The position numbers and the translations under genes were made by a program. Below the pieces are notes generated by a model that saw nothing but the letters and a program-made list of their open reading frames with translations, searched no databases and was not told the origin of the DNA. Shown in pieces: positions 54,691 to 64,000 of a stretch of 64,000 bases of DNA. The DNA comes from Piscinibacter defluvii. Lineage in GTDB: Bacteria; Pseudomonadota; Gammaproteobacteria; Burkholderiales; Burkholderiaceae_C. The stretch covers positions 248,001-312,000 of the forward strand of contig NZ_RCHJ01000005.1 of NCBI RefSeq assembly GCF_004011805.1, given 5' to 3'. Positions within the stretch are counted from its first letter, which is position 1, and every line of letters starts with the position of its first letter.

Positions 54691-55758
54691 ATGAACCCCC
54701 TTCCCCTCGTCTCCCTCGGGCGCAGCGACCTGCGCGTGACGCCGATCTGCCTCGGCACCATGACCTTCGGCGAGCAGGTCGGCGAAGCCGACGCGCACGC
54801 CATCCTCGACCTCGCGGTCGAACGCGGCATCAACGTGATCGACACCGCCGAGATGTATTCGGTGCCGCCGCGCCGCGAGACCTACGGCGCGACCGAGCGC
54901 ATCCTCGGCAGCTGGTTCGCGGCGCGGCCGGGCATGCGACAGCGCGTGGTGCTGGCCACCAAGGTGGCCGGGCCCTCGCGCAACATGGACTGGGTGCGCA
55001 ACGGCAGCGCCGACCTGACACGCGCCGAGATCGTCGCCTCCTGCGAGGCGAGCCTGCAGCGCCTGCGCACCGACGTGATCGACCTGTACCAGATCCACTG
55101 GCCGGCGCGCAACGTGCCGACCTTCGGCGCGCTCTACTTCGACCCGTCCAAGGACCGCGCCTATGCCTCGATCCACGAGCAGCTCGAGGGCCTGGCGGAC
55201 CTGGTGAAGGCCGGCAAGGTGCGCGCCGTCGGCCTCTCGAACGAGTCGCCCTGGGGCGTGATGGAGTTCGTGCGCCTGGCCGAACAGCACGGCCTGCCGC
55301 GCATCGCGAGCGTGCAGAACCCGTACGCGCTGACCAGCCGCGCGCTCGACAACGGCCTGGACGAGGTGCTGCACCGGCTGCAGGTGGGGCTGCTCGCGTA
55401 CTCGCCGCTCGCCTTCGGCGCGCTGACCGGCAAGTACGACGACATCGGCCTCGACGCGGCCGAGCGGCCCGGCCGCCTGGCGCTGTTCGACTCGATGAAG
55501 AAGCAGCGCTGGGCGCGGCCCGAGGCACTGGCCGCGGCGAAGCTCTACAACGCGCTGGCGCGGCGCCACGGCCTCGCGCCCGCGCAGCTCGCGCTGGCCT
55601 TCTGCTACCGCAGCTGGCGCGTGACCAGCACGATCGTCGGCGTCACCTCGCGCGCCCAGCTGGAGCGCAACCTCGCGGCCTGGGACACGACGCTGTCGCC
55701 CGAACTGCTGGCCGAGATCGACGCGATCCGCTGGACGCACCGCGACCCGGCGCAGTGA
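54691..55758 (+). CDS. Aldo/keto reductase, Tas-like
   Basis: A 355-residue NADP-dependent aldo/keto reductase. Family features: GTMTFGEQ, the catalytic D-Y-K-H set with NVIDTAEMYSV, KVAGPSRNMDW and DLYQIHWPARNVPTF, and a C-terminal cofactor segment (SIVGVTSRAQLERNL with T in place of the usual serine-rich motif). The length and inserts fit the Tas/YghZ branch. Substrate unknown. The stop codon lies inside the left arm of the inverted-repeat element that follows. Confidence 0.93.
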   Translation: MNPLPLVSLGRSDLRVTPICLGTMTFGEQVGEADAHAILDLAVERGINVIDTAEMYSVPPRRETYGATERILGSWFAARPGMRQRVVLATKVAGPSRNMDWVRNGSADLTRAEIVASCEASLQRLRTDVIDLYQIHWPARNVPTFGALYFDPSKDRAYASIHEQLEGLADLVKAGKVRAVGLSNESPWGVMEFVRLAEQHGLPRIASVQNPYALTSRALDNGLDEVLHRLQVGLLAYSPLAFGALTGKYDDIGLDAAERPGRLALFDSMKKQRWARPEALAAAKLYNALARRHGLAPAQLALAFCYRSWRVTSTIVGVTSRAQLERNLAAWDTTLSPELLAEIDAIRWTHRDPAQ

Positions 55759-55924
55759 CAAGCTGTGAACGAACCCAGGCTGCCCGCGTTGCCCCCGGGG
55801 TACCCAAGGGTCCTGGGCCGCGTTGCGCCGCTGGCCCAGACGGCCAGTCTGGGCGGCGCGTCGCGCCTTGCCCAGGGCCCTTGGCCACCCCGGCGCGGGC
55901 AGCCTGGGTTCGTTCACAGCTTGT
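55758..55924. repeat. 167-bp inverted-repeat element
   Basis: The outermost 31 nt at each end (55758-55788 and 55894-55924) are perfect reverse complements, starting ACAAGCTGTGAACGAACC. Inside, the arms continue as an imperfect stem (CCCAAGGGTCCTGGGC against GCCCAGGGCCCTTGG, and CGCCGC/GCGGCG stretches) around a centre near 55840. No open reading frame fits. It looks like a MITE- or large REP-type palindromic repeat that can form a long cruciform or RNA hairpin, and could also terminate transcription in both directions. Confidence 0.85.
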
Positions 55925-55933
55925 GAGGGGTCG

Positions 55934-56428
55934 ATGGCGAAGAAGGACAAGCACGTCAGCGAGACGCCCGCCACCGCCTGGCTGAAGCAGCAGGGCGTGG
56001 CGTTCACCGAGCATGTCTACGAGTACGTCGAGCATGGCGGCACCGCGGAGTCGGCACGCCAGCTCGGCGTGGACGAACATGCCGTGGTCAAGACCCTGGT
56101 GATGCAGGACGCGAAGGCCGAGCCGCTGATCGTGCTGATGCACGGCGACCGGCAGGTCAGCACCAAGAACCTGGCGCGCGCGATCGGTGCCAAGTCGGTC
56201 GAGCCCTGCAAGCCCGAGGTGGCGCAGCGCCACAGCGGCTACCAGGTCGGCGGCACCTCGCCGTTCGGCACACGCAAGGCCATGCCGGTGTACGTGGAGG
56301 CCTCGGTGCTGGCGCTGCCGAGGATCCTGATCAACGGCGGGCGGCGCGGCTTCCTGGTGGGTATCGAGCCGCGCGTGCTGGTCGAACAGCTCGGCGCGCA
56401 CCCCGTGGAGTGCGCGCTCGAGCCCTGA
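55934..56428 (+). CDS. ybaK: Cys-tRNA(Pro)/Cys-tRNA(Cys) deacylase YbaK
   Basis: A 164-residue YbaK/EbsC family protein that hydrolyses mischarged Cys-tRNA(Pro). The family core is visible: the LGVDEHAVVKTLVMQ segment with the conserved lysine, DRQVSTKNLARAIGAKSVEP, and the GGTSPFGTRKAMPVYVE loop. The length is standard. The start at 55934 lies 9 nt beyond the inverted-repeat element, leaving almost no room for a promoter outside it, so the element may carry the promoter or be transcribed from upstream. Confidence 0.94.
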   Translation: MAKKDKHVSETPATAWLKQQGVAFTEHVYEYVEHGGTAESARQLGVDEHAVVKTLVMQDAKAEPLIVLMHGDRQVSTKNLARAIGAKSVEPCKPEVAQRHSGYQVGGTSPFGTRKAMPVYVEASVLALPRILINGGRRGFLVGIEPRVLVEQLGAHPVECALEP

Positions 56429-56431
56429 CGC

Positions 56432-57778
56432 TCAGGGTGCCGAGGCGGCGAGCACCTGGGCGAAGAAGCCGCGCGACAGCGCGATGCAGAACGGCGGCAC
56501 GAGGGTGCCGTGGTAGAGCGCCGTGGCGTTGGCGCCCGCCGCGGCCTTCTGCTGCTGGAACGCGCCGAACAGCAGGTCGCCGGTGGCACCGGCCGGCAGC
56601 GTGGCGCGGTTCTCCAGGTCGAAGGCCGGCACCTGCGCGCCGCGCGAGGCGAAGTCCGCCTGCGCCGCCGTGGTGTTGACGCTGAAGAAGATGGTCGGAT
56701 CCTGCGCGCCGCCGCACATCGCCATCGGCCGCGTCGGCGTCCAGCCGAGCAGGGTGTTGGTGACCGTGGCCTCGCGGAATGCCGACGTCGCGTAGCTGGC
56801 CCGGAACGAGTCGGTCAGCAGTCCGCCGTCACCCCAGAGCAGCCGCTGGGTCGGGTCGTTCGGCAGCAGCCCCGCGGCGATCGCCTCGGTGGGCGACAGG
56901 TCCCCGGGGAAGAGTGTCGGCGAGGTTGCGGCGTAAGGCGCCTGGTAGACATCGGACGCCGACGAGTAGATGTTGCCGTAGCTGCGCTGGTAGCTGGTCA
57001 GCAGCAGCGGTGCGAAGGACATCGCGCCCGCCGGAATGGGCCCGGGACCCACCGCGACGTCGAAGAACGTGGCCACGTTGTACGGGCCGGACATCGGGGC
57101 CGACGCCGTGACAGTGAACTCGGTGCCGTAGTTCTCCTGGATTTCCTTGTGCGTCGCCATCGCGACGAAGCCGCCCTGCGAGTAGCCGGTGACGAGCAGC
57201 GCTGCCGAGGCCGTGGTGCCGCCGGCGGAGGACAGGGCCGACTTGGACGCACGCAGCGCGTCGATCATGTCGGTCGCCTGCGACTTGGCGTTCAGGAACG
57301 GGTGCCAGTCGAGCGAGCCGTCGTAGCCCAGGTAGTTCGGCATCACGACGATGAAACCCTGCGCGGCGTAGAAGGCCATCAGGCCGGACGCCTCGCTGTC
57401 GGTGCTGACCTGCGCCATGTTCTTGGACTTCTCGTAGGCCGTGCCGTGGGCATACAGCACCACCGGGCGCTCGCCGGTGCAGCCGGGAGCGCTGCCGCCG
57501 GGCACCAGCACGCCGGCCGAGGCACGAACCGCCTCGCCGCCGGGGGCGCGGGTGGAGTACTGCACGTAGCGGATCGTCACGTCGCAGCGCGCCGCGCCGG
57601 TCAGCGCCTGGGCGCCCGAGGCCGCGGTGCCGGCGTCGATCTGCGCCGTGGTCGCCTGGCCGAGCACCAGGCTGTTCAGCAGGGCACCGCGCGCCGGCGC
57701 ATCGTCGTCGCTGCCGCCGCCGCAGGCGGCCAGCACGGCTGCGGCGATCGCCGCGGCGGTCCAACGGAAGAATCGCAT
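56432..57778 (-). CDS. Lipoprotein secretory lipase/esterase
   Basis: A 448-residue lipoprotein of the secretory lipase (LIP) type alpha/beta hydrolase family. A lipobox LAAC with C19 follows the signal peptide, then a GGGSDDD spacer. Motifs: LYAHGTAYEKSK, nucleophile elbow GYSQGGF and an extended C-terminal lid. The ATG at 57778 has AAGGG 6 nt upstream, favoured over the ATG 6 nt earlier. It should hydrolyse lipids or esters at the cell surface. It converges with ybaK 3 nt away. Confidence 0.9.
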   Translation of the reverse strand: MRFFRWTAAAIAAAVLAACGGGSDDDAPARGALLNSLVLGQATTAQIDAGTAASGAQALTGAARCDVTIRYVQYSTRAPGGEAVRASAGVLVPGGSAPGCTGERPVVLYAHGTAYEKSKNMAQVSTDSEASGLMAFYAAQGFIVVMPNYLGYDGSLDWHPFLNAKSQATDMIDALRASKSALSSAGGTTASAALLVTGYSQGGFVAMATHKEIQENYGTEFTVTASAPMSGPYNVATFFDVAVGPGPIPAGAMSFAPLLLTSYQRSYGNIYSSASDVYQAPYAATSPTLFPGDLSPTEAIAAGLLPNDPTQRLLWGDGGLLTDSFRASYATSAFREATVTNTLLGWTPTRPMAMCGGAQDPTIFFSVNTTAAQADFASRGAQVPAFDLENRATLPAGATGDLLFGAFQQQKAAAGANATALYHGTLVPPFCIALSRGFFAQVLAASAP

Positions 57779-57884
57779 GATCATCCCTTGTGGTTGTCAG
57801 AGCCCGTCGAGCTTAGCCGCCGGTTTCCGCCGCCCGGGCAAGGGCTAACCCGGCCTTGTCGCGGAGGGGCGTCGAGCGGGTTCT

Positions 57885-59258
57885 CTAGTTCACGGCCGCG
57901 GCGCGCTGGCGGCGCAGCATCCACAGCAGGAAGCCGCTCAGCGCCGCGCCGGCCAGCACCAGCCCGGCCGTCGCGGCGGCCCAGAAGCCGGGGGCGCCGC
58001 GCAGCGAGGGCGGCGTGGCGCCGAGCAGGTCGAAGGCCAGGGCGTAGCCGCCGGCCAGGCCGACGCCCCAGATCGCGGTGACGTAGATCAACATCGGCAC
58101 GACCGCGATGCGCCAGGCGCGCAGCACGAAGGCGGCCACGGTCTGCGCCGCGTCGGCGATGTGGAACAGCACCACCCAGGCCAGCAGCGGCAGCGCCGCG
58201 GCGACGATCGCGGCGTCGCGCGTGTAGGCGGAGAGGATGGGCTCGCGCAGCAGCCAGACCGCCGCGCCCATCGCGGCGGCCACCAGCGCGCCGAGCTCGA
58301 GGCCGTGCCAGCCGACGCGCCGCGCCTCGCGCAGGTCACCCGCGCCGATGCCCTGCGCGACCAGGGTGCCGGAGGCGTTGGCGATCGCCAGCGGCACCAT
58401 GAACATGGCCGAGACGAGGTTCAGCGCGATCTGGTGGCCGGCCACCGGCACGGTGCCCAGGCGCGCGATGAAGATCGCCATCAGGCTGAAGCCGGTCACC
58501 TCGACCATCACCGAGCCGCCCATCGGCACGCCCAGTCGCAGCAGCGCCAGGAGGCTGGCGCGGTGCGGCCGCTGCAGCCGCGTGCCGAGCGCGAACGGCG
58601 CATAGAACGGGTCGTGCCGCAGCACCGCCCAGGCGGCGGCCGTCTGCAGTGACATGCAAATCGTGGTGGCCAGCCCGGCGCCGACCGCGCCGAGCGCCGG
58701 CAGGCCCGCGCCGCCGAACACCAGCCAGGCCGTCAGCGGCAGCTTCAGCGCCAGCGAGCCGAGCTGCAGCGCCATCACGATCTTGGGCCGCGAGACCGCG
58801 GTGTTGAAGCCGCGGAAGGCGGTGAACAGCAGCGCGAAGGGCAGCGCGAAGGCCAGCGCGCCGAGATAGCCGCGCACCTTCTCCGCCACCGCCGGCTCGG
58901 CGCGCGAGAGGGCGAGGAACGGGTAGGGGAACAGCAGCAGCAGGCAGCCCGGCACGGCCAGCAGCAGCGCCAGCCACATCGCCTGGTGCAGCTGCGCGCC
59001 GGCCTGTGCATGGTGCTTCGCACCGAACAGCTGCCCGGCGATCGGCCCGACCGCCAGCACCACGCCCATCAGGCCGATGAAGACCGTCACGTAGGCCGAG
59101 CTGCCGATCGCCAGCGCGGCCAGGTCCGTGGCGCCGGCGCGGCCGACCAGCATCGTGTCGATGGTGCTGAAGGCCAGCACCGCGAGCTGCCCGACCATCA
59201 CCGGCCAGGCCAGCGGGACGATGCGGCGCGCGCTGGCGACGAACGCTCCGCGCCTCAC
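57885..59258 (-). CDS. MATE family efflux transporter
   Basis: A 457-residue multidrug/toxic compound exporter with 12 predicted helices in two similar halves (about 10-210 and 230-440), as usual for MATE. The NorM-like segments LAVLAFSTIDTMLVGRAGATDLAA and GHQIALNLVSAMFMVPLAIANA are seen. The GTG start at 59258 overlaps the DUF3717/DUF1289 stop (GTGA), so the two are coupled. Expected role: Na+- or H+-driven export of cationic compounds. Confidence 0.94.
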   Translation of the reverse strand: MRRGAFVASARRIVPLAWPVMVGQLAVLAFSTIDTMLVGRAGATDLAALAIGSSAYVTVFIGLMGVVLAVGPIAGQLFGAKHHAQAGAQLHQAMWLALLLAVPGCLLLLFPYPFLALSRAEPAVAEKVRGYLGALAFALPFALLFTAFRGFNTAVSRPKIVMALQLGSLALKLPLTAWLVFGGAGLPALGAVGAGLATTICMSLQTAAAWAVLRHDPFYAPFALGTRLQRPHRASLLALLRLGVPMGGSVMVEVTGFSLMAIFIARLGTVPVAGHQIALNLVSAMFMVPLAIANASGTLVAQGIGAGDLREARRVGWHGLELGALVAAAMGAAVWLLREPILSAYTRDAAIVAAALPLLAWVVLFHIADAAQTVAAFVLRAWRIAVVPMLIYVTAIWGVGLAGGYALAFDLLGATPPSLRGAPGFWAAATAGLVLAGAALSGFLLWMLRRQRAAAVN

Positions 59259-59659
59259 GAGCCGGAGCGCTCCGCGTAGCGGTTGAAGCGCCAGGCCGTG
59301 CCCTGCAGCGTGATGCGGCGCCAGGTGGCGCGCTTCTCCCCGGGGGTCATCACCGGCCAGTGCTGCACCTCCTCGACGGTGCGGCCGCAGCCCTTGCAGA
59401 CCGCGTCGCCCTGCACCGTCGAGCAGATCGCGATGCAGGGCGCGTCGGGCGTGCTGGCGTACCAGGCGAGCCAGGCCTCGCGGGCCGCGCCAGGCAGGCC
59501 GTCCTCGTCCCACTCGTGCTCGTGGCGGTAGACCATCAGCGCGTACACCTCGGCCAGCGCGCGCACCTCGGGGCAGGCGGTGATGCCGTCGGGCGACGGG
59601 CTGCGTTCGCGCCACCAGTTGATGGCCGATTCGATGTCGGTGATGTGCAGGGCAGCCAT
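59255..59659 (-). CDS. DUF3717-DUF1289 fusion protein
   Basis: A 134-residue protein. The N-terminal ITDIESAINWWRERSPSPDG matches DUF3717, and residues about 70-115 match DUF1289 (CIAICSTVQGDAVCKGCGRTVEEV), a small iron- or zinc-binding domain with CxxxC and CxxC knuckles. Fusion is usual in Burkholderiales. It is followed by a coupled MATE pump. Function unknown. Confidence 0.9.
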   Translation of the reverse strand: MAALHITDIESAINWWRERSPSPDGITACPEVRALAEVYALMVYRHEHEWDEDGLPGAAREAWLAWYASTPDAPCIAICSTVQGDAVCKGCGRTVEEVQHWPVMTPGEKRATWRRITLQGTAWRFNRYAERSGS

Positions 59660-59736
59660 GGCGGGGCGCGAAGGATAGCGCCGCCTCGCAGCAAGGGGTG
59701 GCGCGCGGGGCTTTCTCTGGCACCATCGGCCGGGCC

Positions 59737-61277
<1,541 letters not shown>

Positions 61278-61281
<4 letters not shown>

Positions 61282-62474
61282 ACCGCTTCCTCGTCCCGCG
61301 CCGCGCGGCGCTCGTGCTGGCGGCCCTGCTGGCAGCCGGCTGTGCGGCGCCGCCGCCCCCGCCGCCGCCTCCGCCGAGCAACCAGCCGGTGCCCTTCGAG
61401 CAGGCCGTGGCCGCCGCCACCGATGCGCTCGCGGCCCAGCTGCAGCCGTCCAAGGGCGGCAACCTGCTGGCCCAGCTGCAGGCCAAGCCGGCGCGTCGCA
61501 CCCTGGTGCTCGACCCCTCGCTGGACGCCGGCAGCGGCCAGCAGACCGCCGGCACGCAGCAGCTCGACCGGCTGGCCAGCGAGCGGCTCGCCGCGCGTGC
61601 CGAGCAGTTCGAGGTGCTGCCCTTCCGTGCCGCCAACCTGGCGCGTGCCCAGCTCGTGCTCACCGGCACGCTGACGCGCCTGAACCAGGCCTACCGCATC
61701 AACCTCGCGGCCACCGACCTGGCCACCGGCGTGGTCGCCGCGCAGGCCTCGGCGGTGGCGACCGAGGCCAGCGTCGACATGAGCCCGCTGCCGTACTACC
61801 GCGACAGCCCGGTGCTCGTGAAGGACAAGGTGATCGACGGCTACGTGCTGACCTCGGCCACGCCGGTCGGGCAGAAGGGCGATGCCACCTACCTCGAGCG
61901 CATCGCCGCGGCCACCGTGATCAACGACGCGATGGTGAGCTACAACGCCGAGCGCTACGAAGAGGCCCTCGGTCAGTACCGCAGCGCCCTGGCCACGCCG
62001 GCGGGCGAGCAGATGCGCGTGCTCAACGGCATCTATCTCTCCACCAGCAAGCTGAACCGCCCGGCCGAGGCCGAGGCGGCGTTCGGCCGCGTGGTGGCCT
62101 TCGGCATCGCGGCGCGCGAGCTCGGCGTCAAGTTCCTGTTCAACCCGAACAGCACCGAGTTCTGGTCCGACCCGAAGATCAGCGGCCCGTACACGATGTG
62201 GCTGCGCCAGATCGCGCGCGAGGCCGGTACGGCCAAGGTCTGCATGGACGTCGTCGGCCACACCAGCAAGACCGGCACCGAGGCCTACAACGACGCGCTC
62301 TCGCTGCGCCGTGCGACGACGATCCGCCAGCGTCTGATCGGCGAGTCGGCCGAACTCGGCAGCCGCACCAGGCCGCAAGGCATGGGCTTCCGCCAGAACC
62401 TGGTGGGCAGCGGATCCGACGACGCGGTCGACGCGCTCGACCGGCGCGTCGAGTTCAAGATCGTGGCCTGCTAG
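61278..62474 (+). CDS. OmpA-domain outer-membrane lipoprotein
   Basis: A 398-residue lipoprotein. The lipobox LAAGC has C22, and a run of nine prolines follows it. A central region (about 110-250) has TPR-like helices. The C-terminal domain (about 285-395) is OmpA-like, with the peptidoglycan-binding pattern [25 protein letters not shown]. The ATG at 61278 overlaps the kinase stop (ATGA). Domain make-up suggests it anchors to the outer membrane and binds peptidoglycan, possibly as the partner of the kinase. It converges with azoR with a 4-nt overlap. Confidence 0.93.
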
Positions 62475-63091
62475 GCCGCGACCGCGAGCGCCTCGCCCGT
62501 CAGTTCGGCGATGCGCTCGCGCGCCGCGGCGAGCGCGGCCCGTTCGGCCTCCGGTCCCATCGACAGGCCCTCGGCGTACACCGGCACCACGTCGGTCATG
62601 CCGAGGAAGCCGAGCACCGAGCGCAGGTAGGGCAGCTGCGTGTCGGCCGGCGTGTCGCGGTAGACGCCGCCGCGCGCCAGCACCAGGTAGACCTGCTTGC
62701 CCGTCAGCAGGCCCTCGGGCCCGTTCTCGGTGTAGCGGAAGGTCACGCGGGCACGCGCCACCGCGTCGATCCAGTTCTTCAGGCCGGCGGGCACGCCGAG
62801 GTTGTACATCGGCACGCCGAGCACCAGCACGTCGGCCGCCTGCAGCTCGGCGATCAGTGCGTCGTCGAGCGCGACGCGCTCGCGCTGCTGCGGCGTGCGC
62901 TGCGGCTCGGGTGTGAAGAGCGCCTGCAGCGTCGCCTCGTCGAGCGCGGGGTGCGGCGTAGCGGCCAGGTCGCGCACGGTCAGCGTCGCGCCGGGATGGC
63001 GCTCGCGCAGCGCGGCGACCAGCTCGCCGGCCAGGAGCGTGGAGACGGAGCCGTCGCGCCGTGCACTGGCATTGATCTGCAGGATGTTCAT
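62471..63091 (-). CDS. azoR: FMN-dependent NADH-azoreductase
   Basis: A 206-residue flavodoxin-like oxidoreductase. AzoR features: [15 protein letters not shown] phosphate-binding loop for [31 protein letters not shown] and [29 protein letters not shown]. It reduces azo compounds and quinones with NADH. It is divergent from the LysR gene at 63191, a common arrangement for an inducible azoR. Confidence 0.95.
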   Translation of the reverse strand: MNILQINASARRDGSVSTLLAGELVAALRERHPGATLTVRDLAATPHPALDEATLQALFTPEPQRTPQQRERVALDDALIAELQAADVLVLGVPMYNLGVPAGLKNWIDAVARARVTFRYTENGPEGLLTGKQVYLVLARGGVYRDTPADTQLPYLRSVLGFLGMTDVVPVYAEGLSMGPEAERAALAAARERIAELTGEALAVAA

Positions 63092-63123
63092 CGCGGGTTC
63101 TCGTGGAGTTCGGTGGTGCAGCA

Positions 63124-63129
63124 AATCTA
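63124..63129 (-). promoter_or_regulatory. Candidate -10 box for azoR
   Basis: TAGATT on the minus strand about 33 nt upstream of the azoR start. No good -35 is evident. Confidence 0.3.
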
Positions 63130-63166
63130 GGTGCGCCCCGGCGCCGCGAGAAGAGCGCGTGCTGGA

Positions 63167-63172
63167 TATGAT
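63167..63172 (+). promoter_or_regulatory. Candidate -10 box for the LysR gene
   Basis: TATGAT lies about 19 nt before the LysR start; the -35 region is weak. The two promoters would share the 99-nt divergent gap. Confidence 0.35.
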
Positions 63173-63190
63173 CGTTGCGCCGGTGGAACG

Positions 63191-64000
63191 ATGACCCTCG
63201 ACCCGAACGACCTGCTGCTGTTCGCCCGCATCGCCGAGGCCGGCAGCCTGAGCGCGGCCGCGCTGCGCCTGTCGCTGCCGAAGTCGACCGTGTCGCGCCG
63301 CCTGTCGGCGCTCGAGGCGCAGCTCGGCGAGCGGCTGATCCAGCGCACCACGCGACGTCTGACGCTCACCGACATCGGCCATGCCGTGCTCGAGCACGCG
63401 CGCCAGGTGGTCGACGAGACCGAGGCCGCCGCCGCGCTCGCGCAGCACCGCCAGGCGCAGCCCAGCGGCCGGCTGCGTGTCTCCATGCCGGCCGACTTCG
63501 CCACCACCGTGCTGGGCCCGCTGCTGGCGCGCTTCGTCCAGGAGCATCCGGCGATCGCGCTCGAGCTCGACCTCTCGCCGCGCCGCGTCGACCTGATCGG
63601 CGAGAACTTCGACCTCGCACTGCGCATGGGCGACCTGGCCGACGACGCGACGCTCGCCGCACGCCGCATCGCCACGTTCTCGAACGGCCTGTACGCCTCG
63701 CCGGCCTACCTGAAGCGGCGCGGCCGGCCGCGTGATCCCGAGGCGCTGCTGGTGCACGACACGCTGCGCATCCTGACGCGCTCGGGCGAGCCGGCGCCGT
63801 GGGTCCTGAGCCGCGGCGGCGAGCGGCGCGAACTCGCACCGCCGGCACGCGCCACCGCCAACGCACCCGACCTGCTGACGCTGCTGGCGCGCCAGGGGGC
63901 CGGCATCACCGCGGTGGCGGACCATTTCGCCGAGCCGCACGTCTTGGCCGGCGAACTGGTGCCGGTGCTGCCCGACTGGGACCTGCCCGGCGCGCCGGCC
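63191..64000 (+). CDS. LysR family regulator, 3' truncated by window edge
   Basis: The first 270 residues of a LysR regulator, cut off before the stop. The winged helix ([39 protein letters not shown]) is complete, and most of the effector domain is present. It is of the DsdC/AaeR-like short type acting on redox genes; its divergent neighbour azoR is the natural target. Confidence 0.94.
   Translation, partial: MTLDPNDLLLFARIAEAGSLSAAALRLSLPKSTVSRRLSALEAQLGERLIQRTTRRLTLTDIGHAVLEHARQVVDETEAAAALAQHRQAQPSGRLRVSMPADFATTVLGPLLARFVQEHPAIALELDLSPRRVDLIGENFDLALRMGDLADDATLAARRIATFSNGLYASPAYLKRRGRPRDPEALLVHDTLRILTRSGEPAPWVLSRGGERRELAPPARATANAPDLLTLLARQGAGITAVADHFAEPHVLAGELVPVLPDWDLPGAPA

Overview
The window is a high-GC, gene-dense stretch of a betaproteobacterial chromosome. 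Several features point to Burkholderiales, probably the Leptothrix/Rubrivivax/Comamonadaceae side: a Bug-type solute receptor, a complete TctCBA tripartite tricarboxylate transporter, the YjbE-like TerC family, a DUF3717/DUF1289 protein, a VC_2705-type acetate/solute symporter with its DUF4212 partner, and an intergenic repeat with a CCCCCTCGAGGGGG core. Species placement is inference. No tRNA, rRNA, CRISPR array, transposase or integrase was seen. Genes are tightly packed with many 4-nt ATGA or GTGA overlaps, and no gap exceeds 300 nt.

Layout. 1-7147: a truncated SDR, a DUF885 hydrolase, then a LysR regulator divergent from a Bug receptor plus M20 amidohydrolase pair, then a tandem glycine riboswitch leading into a DadA-type dehydrogenase. 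7336-8838: a lone TIR-transmembrane-coiled-coil-M15 peptidase fusion, the most unusual protein here. 8931-14424 (minus): fbp, pepN, a HAD phosphatase and prfB, the last with its programmed +1 frameshift. 14609-20522 (plus): a small membrane protein and TPR protein, a DUF4212/SSS symporter with a terminator, then a cNMP-CBS-DUF294 protein coupled to a DnaQ-like exonuclease. 20526-28158: small hypothetical proteins, an alpha/beta hydrolase, and a coupled GNAT, acyl-CoA synthetase, questin-oxidase-like, membrane-anchored AraC and PDZ-hydrolase series.

28249-43099 looks like a carboxylate-use region. It has a TctDE-like two-component system divergent from an ABC-type solute-binding protein, and tctC-tctB-tctA coupled to a TerC-UspA fusion. 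These diverge from a two-subunit ATP-citrate-lyase-like pair, a hydrolase and the malic enzyme MaeB. A coherent inference is import of a tricarboxylate, cytosolic CoA-dependent cleavage to acetyl-CoA and oxaloacetate, and C4 conversion to pyruvate.

43146-64000: an OmpR regulator, a diiron ferritin-like protein with a DUF1127 protein, two MFS transporters, a hybrid histidine kinase, and a Rieske-like Tat protein lacking one expected His ligand. These are followed by VOC and GST proteins, an XRE/DUF2975 module with a palindromic operator candidate, an aldo/keto reductase, a 167-bp inverted-repeat element, ybaK, a lipoprotein lipase, a MATE pump, and a membrane Ser/Thr kinase with a long proline tract coupled to an OmpA-domain lipoprotein. 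azoR and a divergent, truncated LysR regulator close the window.
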